From: Synchiropus splendidus
Taxonomy: Eukaryota > Chordata > Actinopteri > Syngnathiformes > Callionymidae
Assembly (NCBI RefSeq): GCF_027744825.2
Contig: NW_026527054.1
Location: forward strand, 868,001-932,000
Direction of reading: 5' to 3'
Length of the DNA: 64,000 nucleotides
The notes under the pieces are model-generated. The model was not told the origin of the DNA, did no database searches, and saw only the letters and a program-made list of their open reading frames with translations. This document shows, piece by piece, positions 11,876 to 22,179 of this stretch (position 1 is the stretch's first letter; each line of letters opens with the position of its first letter). Both the position numbers and the translations under genes were made by a program.

Positions 11876-12740
11876 TTTAGTTTTCAGCATTAGTCAATGT
11901 TTGAACTGTTTCTGCATTGTAGGCTAAATAATCAAAACACGTTAGTAGTTACAGTATTATTTCGGGTTTAAACATTTTTGAAGTTATTTAACATCTTATG
12001 AAGAAGTTTTTCATTCTTGAAATATTTCTTAAAGATAAAACAGTAGAAAGAAAACACTTTTTAGTCTTCACTAATAGTTCAAACGACACAGCTACCCAAC
12101 TCATGCACCATTTTTTCAAAATGCTTTTAAACAGATAATTTGAACTTGTTTGAGAAATACTTTTAGTTTTCAGAATAGAACAAAAGAAAGAAATACTTTT
12201 AGTTTTCAGAAAACAAGGTTGAGTGAACGATGATGAAACAAAAAAGAAAGAAATACTTTAGTTTTCAGCATTAGTTCAAATGACACAGCTATTCAACTCA
12301 CATGAGTTTCTGTTGAATCAGTCTATTTAATTTTACACCCTGTGTGAGTTTGAAACGATGCATTTTTAGAGTCTGTGATAACCAGTTAATTTGCTGCGGA
12401 GACGCGAGTTCTTTCCTGGACGGTTGAATCTTCAAAAGAGACAGTCTGAAGGCGGACCTCATTGTCTTCAGACAACATTGTTTAGGCTGTAGGAAATACA
12501 CTTCTGTACCTTCCACGTGTTCGTTTTCTCGTGAGAATGACAACCAAAAACACCCCAACTTAAAATCCAAAAGAATTTACACCCTGACAGAGGCGTCTAA
12601 TTACCCTAACAGAGCTCTGGGCCCGCAACTACACCTGGCTTTGCCTCAGCTCCGATGGTGTAGAGTGACAAAGACTATCTCAGGCCCTGACCCCTTTTAT
12701 TACACATTTCAGTTCATTTTGGGGGTGCAGTCTCCACTGA
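11876..12740. other. AT-rich spacer with a small dispersed repeat
   Basis: No convincing gene. The sequence AAAGAAAGAAATACTTTTAGTTTTCAG, which spans the end of exon B copy 6, recurs at about 12160-12260, partly with the following segment about ACACAGCTA..CAACTCA also seen near 12070-12110. This suggests local duplication of the array edge. Confidence 0.6.
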
Positions 12741-12872
12741 TTGATCCTGGTCTTCTTACGGTCCAGGTCGTCATGGGTCAAATTCCAGATCTTGTGCCGT
12801 CTCCACCACATCTGGAAACACCTTTAGAATATTCATACATCTGTCTTTAATTGGCGACAATGGCAGAGCGGA
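12741..12872 (+). repeat. About 132-bp direct repeat, copy 1
   Basis: Begins TTGATCCTGGTCTTCTTACG and ends at GGCGACAATGGCAGAGCGG. It recurs 244 bp downstream with only a few substitutions. Confidence 0.9.
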
Positions 12873-12984
12873 TGACCCAAGCCATTCTTTTTTTGGCATC
12901 CTGCTTCTGTCACCATGTCCGTTCTCCATCTGATTATTTGTTTTACGTCGCCGCGGTTCATACCTCTGAGCTACCTAGCAGACA

Positions 12985-13116
12985 TTGATCCTGGTCTTCT
13001 TATGGTCCAGGTCGTCATGGGTCAAATTCCAGATCTTGTGCTGTCTCCACCACATCTGGAAACACCTTTAGAATATTTATACATCTGTCTTTAATTGGCG
13101 ACAATGGCAGAGTGGG
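12985..13116 (+). repeat. About 132-bp direct repeat, copy 2
   Basis: Second copy of the 12741 repeat. Its end leads directly into the open frame that becomes the first visible exon of the gene ending at 13830, so the duplication reaches the 5' edge of that exon. Confidence 0.9.
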
Positions 13117-13830
13117 TGACCCGATCCAAATCAACAAAGACGTCACCGAGGACCTACCCACACGGACGGAGTATTTAGGTGACCCGATTCAGACCACATT
13201 TTACATCAGTTCCGGGGTAACCTTCGCTGTTGACCAGACCTTCCAGAACTTCATCCTCCTTTCCAAAAGGACTCCAGACTACCCATGGATGCCTCTTCCT
13301 CTGCACGTCGTAGGTGAATATTTATCTGTTTATCTATCCATCTATCTATATCTATACAGTATACATATAAGTATATACATATATGTGTATCTATGTATTT
13401 ACATTTACATATATAAGTATAATAAAAACGTTACGCCATGTTTATCACGTACCATGTCTCTTTTCATTGACAGACGTCGTCACTCATCTGTGTGACGTTC
13501 ATTTAACGCAGAGTGATACTGGTAAAAATATTGAATTATTTTATAATTCGTTGTTAATATCTCTATTATGTGTTACAACAGCCGCACTTCTATTTTTCAG
13601 ATATTATCGCCTCCGCGAATAACTTCCCGGAGACGCTGATCGGCGCTGAGGAGCTTGAGCGGTTAATGCGTGTAACTTTTGAAGACGGAGATGCCCGTGC
13701 GGATCTGTCGGCTGTGAATCCGAGAGCGAGTCTTCAAGACAGCGGCACCGAGGCTCAGAACACGCCGTGTATTATAATAATCGACAGCGAGGACGAGTTC
13801 GTCCGGGGCCGAGTACAGGAAATCGACTGA
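13112..13830 (+). CDS. Three-exon gene end with SUMO-interaction-like motif, function unknown
   Basis: Visible exons are about 13112-13313, 13474-13521 and 13601-13830, separated by GT-AG introns of 160 and 79 bp (donors AG/GTGAATA and TG/GTAAAAA; acceptors TTCATTGACAG and TATTTTTCAG). Both junctions are phase 1 and the frame stays open across all three exons to a TGA at 13828. The 48-nt middle exon is exactly in phase. I do not recognise the family. Near the C-terminus is PCIIIIDSEDEF, a hydrophobic Ile run followed by acidic and Ser residues, the usual form of a SUMO-interaction motif. No ATG suits the first exon, so earlier exons lie upstream or are lost. It lies just upstream of the last array unit and may belong to the same locus. 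Confidence 0.6.
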
Positions 13831-13992
13831 AGGGGAGTAACCAACGCTCTCTGAGCCGTAAGCGACGGCATAATTCGGCACGGAAGACAGGACCAGCGCG
13901 AGTCATTGGTGTGAAGGAGACAGCGATTCTAATCATAATTACGATAACTAGGTAAAGAACAGCGGTATTTATTAAGTGTATATACATACGTA
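13831..13992 (+). other. Possible coding continuation or 3' UTR of the 13112-13830 gene
   Basis: A +1-shifted frame continues from the last exon and encodes a basic, NLS-like stretch (SRKRRHNSARK) before a stop at 13953. An AG/GTAAAG follows at 13950-13956. Either the stop at 13830 is a frameshift product or this is untranslated. Confidence 0.3.
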
Positions 13993-13998
13993 TGTGTG

Positions 13999-14064
<66 letters not shown>
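13993..14064 (+). repeat. (TG)n microsatellite
   Basis: Nearly pure TG run leading into TGCATGAAAAGATCACC, the start of the last array-type unit. Confidence 0.95.
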
Positions 14065-14065
<1 letters not shown>

Positions 14066-14418
14066 ATGAAAAGATCACCCGGAACCCGGAAATCAGACAC
14101 GACCGGGAAGTCATCCGGACCCTGTGGATGCTGATCATTCATTGGACGGGTCGCTCCAACTGTTCGACGGTGAGAGCAAAACAAAAAAAGTATTTTAACC
14201 ACATTCTGTTGATGTGTTTTATATTTAACTACCTATGTTTTTGTTTTATTCAACACCTGTGCGTATGAAAACAGACAGCCAGTCAGAGGTCGAAGGAGTA
14301 GGGCGCCCGCTCGTGGATTCTTTCACTCACCAGACGCCTCAGCTGATAGGAGGCGGGAAAAAACATTTGGAGTGATAGTTTACGTTTCACTGCTGTATTT
14401 ATTTATTTATTTTTTCAC

Positions 14419-14568
14419 ATGAAAACAGATACAAAGGCAACGGGCACGCCACACCTTCTGCCTGTCGCTTCAACGCCACCACCACCGTTTGGTAAGATGT
14501 AAATCTCCAATTTTTTTTCAACACATCTCTACCGTTCAGTATCAGCTGAATGGCTGTATGTTCGCTAT

Positions 14569-14644
<76 letters not shown>

Positions 14645-15203
14645 TGCAATTCGTTGTGTTAGAGCATCAAGGTGCCTGTTATCTGTAATGTGGTTTATCT
14701 ATGTTCCGGCTTTATGCTTTTAGATAGCGTAATTTTATTATTGAAGGTGTTTGGGTAACTGTTACTGCTAAACAACATTGTGATTTTACTACTATGCTTT
14801 AACGGCGCCGGCCACTAGAGGTCGCGATTACTATTTACGCTATGCTTTAACGACGATGACCACTAGAGGTCACGATTACTATTTGCACTATGCTTTAACG
14901 TCACTGGTCGCTAGAGGTCGCAATTACTATTAACACTATGCTTTAATGACTGCGGCCACTAGAGGTCGTGATAACTATTTACACTATGCTTTAACGACGT
15001 TGACCACTAGAGGTCATGATTACTATTTGCACTATGCTTTAACGTCACCGGTCGCTAGAGGTCGCAATTACTATTAACACTATGCTTTAACGACGGCGGT
15101 CACTAGAGGTCGCGATTGCTATTTACACTGTGCTTTAACGATGATGACCACTAGAGGTAATTGTAATGTGCTTTAATACATATACACTATGTATTATACT
15201 ATA

Positions 15204-15269
<66 letters not shown>

Positions 15270-16309
15270 TTCTTATACACTAATGATTCGTGATTTGCTA
15301 TTTGTTTTTATGCTTTAAATGACGGTCCTGAGTAGGTCCATACATTGAGTTTTTTATTTATTTATTTTTAACGCTCTTTAGGATATGCTTCTGTTGTGAT
15401 GATGGTTTTGTCCATGAGTATTGATATGTATGCTACACGTGTTGTTGTTTTATTATAGCCATCGCTAGAAAACAACACGGCTCAACACCGGTTATATGAT
15501 TACGTAATTTTGTTTTTCCGCAGGTCGTATTTTTTCATATTGTACTAGGGTTATTTTCATACTACTCTGTTTATATTAATATCATATTAACTGCTATCCG
15601 AGGTCTTGCTTCTAGATTGTATTTACATTTGTATTGTTGTCAAAATTCTGTTTCAGCTCTCCCTCCTGGGTCTTGGCCTTTGTGGGAGACATCGACGCTG
15701 GTTTCCGCAGTACCTCTGGATCTACCAACCCGGATCGTTCCCTACTGAAGACTCGACGTCGGCATCTGGGCAATCCGCACCTCCACAGCCACCGTCGCCG
15801 CCACCATCAGCACCGCCAGCAACCACAGACAACCCGCGGATAGCACCCCGGACACCAACGTCGACTAGCGCCGCATCACCCCCTGACCAAACCCTGCCTC
15901 TACCCCCTGCCCCCGAGCGCTCTGTCACAGCTACCCAAATCAGACCCCACGCTCCAGTGTCGCCGACCCTATTAGCGTTCCATGATGCAACGGCTGTAAA
16001 ACAACAGCTTGAATTCAGAGTACGTACGCTTGAACGTCGTCTTCATCAGAGTGAAATACAGAGTCGTCGTCTAGCACGTCAAGCGCGTCAAGCACGTAAA
16101 TACCGCCGTTCGGCGAGAAATATACGTGAAGGTAAGATTAACAACCATTTCAACGAGTAATCAGCAGGGATGCATATGTCTTAAATATTATGATAATCGT
16201 TACAGAACTCATCTTTAAGGACGTCACGAATAAAGCGCTGGTGTCTGAAGTTCTGAGACTCCTAAAACAACAAGGACCTGGTGGTAACAGACGTCGTGGA
16301 CTGATCTGA
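14419..16309 (+). CDS. Candidate spliced gene: Pro-rich region plus basic coiled coil (parent of the array exons?)
   Basis: Tentative exons are 14419-14491 (ATG, donor TTTG/GTAAGATG), 15657-16131 (acceptor TTTCAG, donor GAAG/GTAAGATT) and 16206-16309 (acceptor GTTACAG, stop TGA). The second junction keeps frame. Exon 2 encodes a Pro/Ser/Thr-rich segment, then a basic amphipathic region (LEFRVRTLERRLHQSEIQ and following Arg/Gln-rich residues) likely to form a coiled coil; exon 3 encodes KDVTNKALVSEVLRLLKQQ. The layout resembles the coiled-coil tail of THAP-type proteins, but no THAP zinc finger is visible. Relative to exon B copies 1-5 there is one extra base near 15724, so exon 1 as drawn does not join the long frame. 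The gene may be dead, or it may use another first exon. Confidence 0.45.
14571..14643 (+). repeat. (TG)n microsatellite
   Basis: Long TG run in the candidate intron between exon A and the diverged minisatellite. Confidence 0.95.
14779..15178 (+). repeat. Diverged minisatellite array 7
   Basis: About eight copies related to the 50-bp unit (ATGCTTTAACG..CACTAGAGGTC) with spacing and sequence much more variable than arrays 1-6. It is shorter and older-looking, which supports this unit being the unamplified parent form. Confidence 0.85.
15203..15266. repeat. (TA)n microsatellite
   Basis: Uninterrupted TA run in the same candidate intron. Confidence 0.95.
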
Positions 16310-16369
16310 CTGAAGTTCGACCCCAGTAAGGTCCATTTGGATCCTCATTATTTAAAAGCAGTGCTGGGT

Positions 16370-16521
16370 GATTACGGTTTGAGGTTGCTGTTGCACTGCG
16401 GGTGATTGTGTTTTGAGGTCGCTGTTGCATCGCGGGTGATTGTGTTTTGAGACTGTTGTTTTGTTTATTAAATGTTTTTTAATTATTATTTTATTGTTAT
16501 TGTTATTATTGTTATTACGCT
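16370..16521 (+). other. Short tandem repeat and spacer before the Maverick polymerase
   Basis: GGTGATTGTGTTTTGAG is repeated with about 35-40 bp spacing, followed by an AT-rich stretch with ATTAAA, a possible polyadenylation signal for the gene ending at 16309. No Maverick terminal inverted repeat could be recognised here. Confidence 0.5.
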
Positions 16522-18594
16522 ATGGCCAACCATGATGGTTTTCCTTCCGGTTCTGACCCTGAATCCACACACAACCAGGACACTACACCACACCTCATTG
16601 ACCAGAGTGCTTCACCAACACGTATGTTTCTGTCTCACTTGTTTGACAACGTGTCTGAGGAGGATGTAGTGCAGGTCTATGATCCGAGTATAAATGAAAA
16701 CATGGAGTCAATTTTTTTCGGCGAGAGAGAGGATAACCGAATTTTAAATATGGTTCCTGCATCATCTCGTGAGGGTAGGGCTGATACCTCTTTAGACAAT
16801 GGCGATTGGTTAGAAAGGTTTGTTGATAATCTGCAGACGACTGATTCAGGGACAACTGCTCTTGACCCTCTGGTAGATGTGTCTGACTCTAACTGTAGTG
16901 ATGACAATGTTGATGATGACGGTGATTCGCTTCAGGAAGGATGTTGTATTAGAGGTACCGGTATTGAATCAGAAGTCATAGAGCCTTTTAACACCGATAG
17001 GATAAGAAGGGTGCTAACACGTCCTGCTGTACCGGACACTCCTGATTTAGCTACTTTCTACAGAGGTTGGATGCAACAGGTCAAGGAGTTGGCTGATGAA
17101 GCGCAGAGACTGGCAGATCGAGAGGATGTGGTTCAGCTTGAAGTGGTAGGTGAAGATGATCAAGAACACGTTAATGTTGTGGTTGAAGGCGACGGTGGAA
17201 ATATCTACCCTGCTTTTGAGGACCTCCTTAGCAACACAGTGCAATCTGACAGAGTCATCGCTATGGGTAAGAGAATTGAATTAACGGTCCAAATTGTACA
17301 TATCCCTCGAGGAGGCGCGAAACGCAAGCTCGAGAAGACGCTGGATGCCAAAATTTTTGTTAAAAAAAGACGACATCTCTATGTAGTTGGTGGTGATGGA
17401 ACCAAGCAGCTTTGCGTCGCAATCAGCCTTTCTTGTCTCCTTAATCCTAACCGTGCGTATCAAGATTGTGTTGAGTTGGGGAGGGAATTATTAAACAAAG
17501 CTGGTTTAGATTCTCAAACACCTATCATATTCACAGATATACCCCTGTTTGAACGGATAGTGAGGCGTAAAATTGTTGTGTTTAATAAAACGACAGCAAA
17601 CCAGCCATTAGCGCATTATGCCACCGGTTTTGCTGATGGTTCGGAGCCCTTATTCTTGTTTCTACTTCAGGGACACTATTACGGGGTGAAGAACCCTAAA
17701 GGTTTGTTAGGAACACGTTACTTTTGCGTCAGCTGTCATAAGGGGTATGAAGATAAATCAAAACACATATGCAAAGCTCACTGTAGCGTTTGTCACGATC
17801 CTGTTTGCCCTACAGAGGTCCCAGACCCGGTAACTTGTGACGACTGTCGCAGGGTTTGTCACAACCCAGCAAAGAGACAGGTGGCTAAGGCTTGTCTTAA
17901 TAGCCTTTGGGGAAAGTTTTGTCAGAGAGTGAACATGTCTCAGGTTTCTGTAGTGTCAGACCCCAACGAGTTTTTCAGTTTCTTGTTTTCAGGGAAATAC
18001 GAGGTCAGCTACTTTAACGTGCTGGATGAGAAAAAAGTTGTGATCCAGTGGCGTTACAATGGTCTCTACCCTCCTGGTAAAAGCAGCAATGTTTTTATCG
18101 GAGCTTTTACCACTGCTTATGCTCGTCTGAAGTTGTACAGTTACATGGAGAAATTGCAGGAGAATGTTCTCTACGTTGACGCAGACAGCTTGATATATGT
18201 TGTGAAAGACGGCGAGACACCTTTAAAATTAGGTAACTATCTCGGTGATCTGACTGATGAACTCGATGGGGATAGCATCGAGGACATTGTTTCGGCGGGT
18301 CCTAAGACGTATGCTTATAGGACCAAAGGACAGAAGATGGTTGTGATGAAAGTTAAAGGTATCACGCAAACAAAAGAATCTTGTCAGCGGATAAACTTTG
18401 ACTCCGTCAGAGATCTTGTAGAGGGCTATTTGCAGAATTCACCTGATGGGGTGCTTGAGACCCGGCAATGCAACATTGTGAGGGATAAAAAGAACATCGC
18501 AGTAAAAAACAGATCAGTTATTAAAAAACTCCGAGTCGTGTACGATAAGAGGCGATTGTTTTCGGACGGCACAACCAAACCTTTCGGGTTCTGA
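16522..18594 (+). pseudogene. polB: Maverick DNA polymerase B, internally deleted but open (690 codons)
   Basis: Type B polymerases of this family copy the element using a protein primer. The ORF opens at ATGGCCAACCATGATGG. About residues 1-445 are the N-terminal region: an acidic, low-complexity first third, then a zinc-binding-like cluster near residue 400 (FCVSCHKGYED, HCSVCHDPVC, CDDC). From about residue 446 it jumps to NPAKRQVAKACLNSLWGKF (motif B) and later YVDADSLIYV (motif C, where the second copy has DTDS). The 3'-5' exonuclease and palm motif A (DxxSLYP) are missing. These parts lie separately at 20.2-21.4 kb. The deletion kept the frame, and no stop interrupts the fusion. It cannot be an active polymerase by this reading. 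Confidence 0.85.
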
Positions 18595-18618
18595 TTTTTG
18601 AGTGGATGAGGGGTCATT

Positions 18619-19234
18619 ATGGAAGGAATTAATTTCGATCCGCGTTTGAAAACACCATTTTCATGTCTAGTGGTGGGACCGTCGGGGTCGGGAAAGACCC
18701 ATTTTGTAAAATGTATACTTGAAAATTGTGAACATGTTATGGATGATGTCAATATAAATATTGTATGGATTTATACTTCTTTTCAACCTATGTACAGTGA
18801 ATTGCAAAAGATGAATAAAAATATCAAATTCATTGGAGGTTTACCTGAATCTTGAAAATGAAGATGTATTTCCTTCTGATAGAAAACATTTGATTATTCT
18901 TGACGACGATTTTTGAAGCGTCTGAAAGCCCAGAGGTTGTTCGCATTTTTACGCAGTATAGACATCATAAAAATATGAGTGTTATATTGCTGACGCAAAA
19001 CTTATTTCATCGCGGTAAATATAGTCGTGCTATTAGTCTGAATAGCAATTACTCTGTATTGTTTACCCGTCTCAAAGAGCTTTCTTTCTAGAAAGCTTTG
19101 AAGATGCTACAGCTGACGTTCACGGGTACTTAATCGTTGATCTAACACCCTCCTGTCCAGAACGCTGCAGACTAAGGACTGGGATACTACCTCATCAGCG
19201 TCACACTGTGTACACACCAAAAACGTCTGCTTGA
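18619..19234 (+). pseudogene. Maverick DNA-packaging ATPase (FtsK/HerA, A32-like), broken
   Basis: In this family the ATPase drives genome packaging into capsids. Starting at ATGGAAGGAATTAATTTC, the frame shows a clear Walker A motif, VGPSGSGKTHF, at about residues 20-30. A 2-nt loss near 18855 creates a stop. The following sequence still reads HLIILDDD (Walker B-like), then shifts again near 18910. Relative to copy 22180-22831 about 50 bp are missing near 19070, but the C-terminal frame resumes (HGYLIVDLTPSCPERCR) to a stop near 19234. It overlaps nothing and lies 25 bp after the polymerase stop. Confidence 0.8.
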
Positions 19235-19237
19235 GTT

Positions 19238-19564
19238 ATGTTAGCGCGTATAAAAAGAAACGCTGGTTTACTTAAGGAACTATACCATGCTCCGTACCAA
19301 GAAACGAGTAAAGACATTTTGACACGTAGTTCCCGGGACTTCATTCAAGCTCTCGGTGAGATCGCCCTGAATGTTTTGAAGGGGAATGTACCATTGTCGC
19401 AGGCTCAGTTAAAAAAACTGAAAAAACAGAAGAAAAACATCAGACTCTTGGCTAATAAAAAAGCGTGCTTGAAGCGTAAACAAAGGATTCTTAAAAAGCA
19501 ATCGGGTGCATTCCTGTTGCCGTTGCTAGCGGCTGCCGTTCCAATAATTGGAAATCTAATATGA
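19238..19564 (+). CDS. Small basic Maverick protein with hydrophobic C-terminus
   Basis: 108 codons, intact. The first two thirds are basic (KKLKKQKKNIRLL, KRKQRILKK) and the end is hydrophobic (LLPLLAAAVPIIGNLI). Function is unknown to me; a small basic protein with a membrane-active tail would fit a minor virion role, but that is inference. In copy 2 (63485-63632) the homologous frame continues past this stop through GGLVKK, because TGA here is GGA there, so this copy may have lost its last few residues. It starts 4 nt after the ATPase stop. Confidence 0.7.
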   Translation: MLARIKRNAGLLKELYHAPYQETSKDILTRSSRDFIQALGEIALNVLKGNVPLSQAQLKKLKKQKKNIRLLANKKACLKRKQRILKKQSGAFLLPLLAAAVPIIGNLI

Positions 19565-19588
19565 GGACTTGTAAAGAAGTAAAACGCT

Positions 19589-20206
19589 ATGAAGACTGTC
19601 CAGAAAGTGTATCTCGTCTCTCCTCGACAAATAAACCAGTTATCACGTCCAACCTCTGACATCCGTGAAACTGCCAAAGATGAATTGAATGAGAAGATGA
19701 GGACCATTCTAAATGATTCTCAGTTAAACTCGTATGAGAAGATTAAAAACTACGATGCTCTATTGCAGAGATATTTAACCTTTACTAAACAGGATCAGAG
19801 AGACCAAAGGAGAGTAACTCTGACTTTACAACGAGACGGAGTCAGCGATCATCCCCTCGACTCTGACAGACGTGTCGAAAGCGTTCTAAAATCACCCTCT
19901 GTAACAGATGACCTGGGTAAGGATATTCTAAATAGCCTTCCGTCAAAAGCTCGAAGAAATGCTGAACACATTATCCGGAGGATATCCAAAAACGGCGACG
20001 GTTGGAATATGAATGGTGAATTTATGTATGAAGGAAATGCTGTAAAAGGCTCTCATGTGATCGATATATTCAAGTACCTTTCCCTACCGTATGAGAAAAC
20101 AAGTTCTTCATTACCTGTGGTCCGAGTTTCTCGCCACATTATTAAAGCTAAACATCCCTCTCACCCTGCTGTCCAATCCTTAAGCGAATCGAATTCTATC
20201 TCGTGA
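19589..20206 (+). CDS. Conserved Maverick protein of unknown function, copy 1a (truncated)
   Basis: 205 codons from ATGAAGACTGTCCAG. No recognised domain. It is hydrophilic, with a possible helical region (AKDELNEKMRTILNDSQ) and a segment around EHIIRRISKNGDGWNMNG. Two other copies (23149-23918 and 62800-63477 minus) show the gene normally runs on. Here it is cut at AATCGAATTCTATCT, where polymerase sequence begins, so its last residues come from the junction. The three copies show that this is a standard gene of the element. Confidence 0.7.
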   Translation: MKTVQKVYLVSPRQINQLSRPTSDIRETAKDELNEKMRTILNDSQLNSYEKIKNYDALLQRYLTFTKQDQRDQRRVTLTLQRDGVSDHPLDSDRRVESVLKSPSVTDDLGKDILNSLPSKARRNAEHIIRRISKNGDGWNMNGEFMYEGNAVKGSHVIDIFKYLSLPYEKTSSSLPVVRVSRHIIKAKHPSHPAVQSLSESNSIS

Positions 20207-22153
20207 TAGAGGATTCTTTCAATTTCAGGAGTGAAGCTATTCACTATTGTAAAAACGATGTTGACATTCTGGCCAGAGGATGCATGATATTTAGAGACGA
20301 GTTTTTTAAAGAAACAGGTGTTGATGCACTCTCGTCCATAACAATCGCCTCTGCGTGTATGGCTGTTGTCAGGACCAACTTTTTAAAACCAGACACATTA
20401 GCCATGTCCCAACAATTATGTAACGAGCGGTAACAAGAGGTTCTCAGATGCTTCCATCCAGTGGCTGCACAATCACACAGACAGGGCATTTTCATACAAC
20501 ATGCCTTGAACCGTGGGGAGATGGTGTTTGGCCAGTATTTTGTTGACGGTTATCCTGAAGTTGACGGTGTTACGCAGGTCTGGGAGTTTAACGGATGTTT
20601 ATTCCACGGTTGTCCTTCATGTGTTGACCCTCATGCAGTTTTTCCGTTAAGAGGTAGACCATACGGTGAATACTACTCTGCTACGATGGAGAGAGAGCAG
20701 GCGTTAAAGTCTGATCATGGGGTGCGTCTTTTTACCATCTGGGAACACGAATGGCATTCGCTTCGACAGTCGTTTGATGATCTCAGAGATTTTCTCTTAG
20801 ATTTTGACACCCCTGAGCCTCTCAACCCTCGTAATGCCCTCTACGGCGATAGAACCAGCGCTTTAAAGCTGCGTTACACGGCCAAGCCTGATGAAAAAGT
20901 TTATTACGCTGATGTCACCTCTCTGTATCCTTACGTCAACAGCACGTGCTCCTACCTCCTAGGTCACCCCCGAATAATTCACGAAGACTTCGGGGATTCC
21001 AGACAGTACTTCGGTCTTATCAAGGCGGTTGTCTATCCTCCTCGGGGTTTATATGTACCTGTTTTACCCTACAGAGGACCGGGGGTAAATTACACTTCAC
21101 GTTATGCAGTATCTGTTCAAGTCGTAATGTTCAAGGCAGTGACTGTACGCATAATGATGACGAACTTGTTTTGACAGGGGTCTGGGTCACGGTTGAGTTC
21201 AACAAGGCTCTGGACAAGGGATACAAGGTGGCCAAGATTATCAAAGTATGGCATTTTGATAGATCTAGCAATTGTATTTTCGCAGGTTACATCCGTACAT
21301 TCCTGAAGGACAAGCAGGAGGCTTCTGGTTACCCTGCTGAGGCCGTTGATCAGGAAAGCCGTGACAAATACATTGAGGATTATCAAGCCCATCAGGGGAT
21401 TTTGCTTTGCGCTGATAAGATTTGTCACAACCCAGCAAAGAGACAGGTGGCTAAGGCTTGAATTAATAGCCTGTGGGGCAAGTTTTATCAGAAAGAGAAC
21501 ATGTCTCAGGTTTCTGTAGTGTCAGACCCCAACGAGTTTTTCAGTTTCTTGTTTTCAGGGAAATACGAGGTCAGCTACTTTAACGTGCTGGATGACAAAA
21601 AAAGTTGTGATCCAGTGGCGTTTCAAGGGTCTCTACCCTCCCGGTAAATGCAGCAATGTTTTTATCAGAGCTTTTACCACTACTTATGCTCGTCTGACGT
21701 TGTACAGTTACATGGAGAAATTGCAGGAGAATGTTCTCTATGTTGACACAGACAGCTTGATATATGTGGTGAAAGACGGCAAGACGCCTTTAAAATTAGG
21801 TAACTATCTCGGTGATCTGACTGATGAACTCGACGGGGATAGCATCAAGGACTTTGTTTCGGCGGGTCCTAGGTCGTAAGCTTATAGGAACAAAGGACAG
21901 AAGAAGGTTGTGATTAAAATTAAAGGTATCACGCAAACAAAAGAATCTTGTGAGCGGATAAACTTTGACTCCGTCTGTAGAGGGCTATTTGCAGAATTCA
22001 CCTGATGGGGTGCTTGAGACCTGCCAACACAACATTGAGAGGGATAAAAAGAACATCGCAGTAAAAAACAGATCAGTTATTAAAAAACTCCGGGTCGTGT
22101 ACGATAAGAGGCGATTATTTTCGGATGGGACAACCAAACCTTTCGGGTTCTGA
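20203..22153 (+). pseudogene. polB: Maverick DNA polymerase B, second copy (exonuclease end to C-terminus), broken
   Basis: Supplies the parts missing from the 16522 ORF: an exonuclease-like YCKNDVDIL segment, the stretch EFNGCLFHGCPSC, and palm motif A in YYADVTSLYPYVN. It then continues through NPAKRQVAKA (a stop replaces Cys), NSLWGKF, YVDTDSLIYV (motif C intact) and the same C-terminus ending TTKPFGF. Frames change near 20435, 21100, 21595 and 21960, and in-frame stops occur near 21459 and 21877. The N-terminal 400-odd codons are absent. The segment begins abruptly after the truncated small gene at 20206. Confidence 0.85.
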
Positions 22154-22179
22154 GTTTTGGGTGGATGAGGGGTCATTAT

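Larger units (their letters stand above)
17858..20200 (+). repeat. Direct duplication within Maverick copy 1, first copy
   Basis: From TTTGTCACAACCCAGCAAAG through the polymerase C-terminus, ATPase and two small genes to AATCGAATTCTATCT, this stretch matches 21421-23795. The second copy carries many more stops and small indels. Confidence 0.9.

Noticed and set aside
16370..16521. Maverick terminal inverted repeat
   Set aside because: No inverted partner was found near 28.9, 56.4 or 63.6 kb; the elements appear to have lost their ends.
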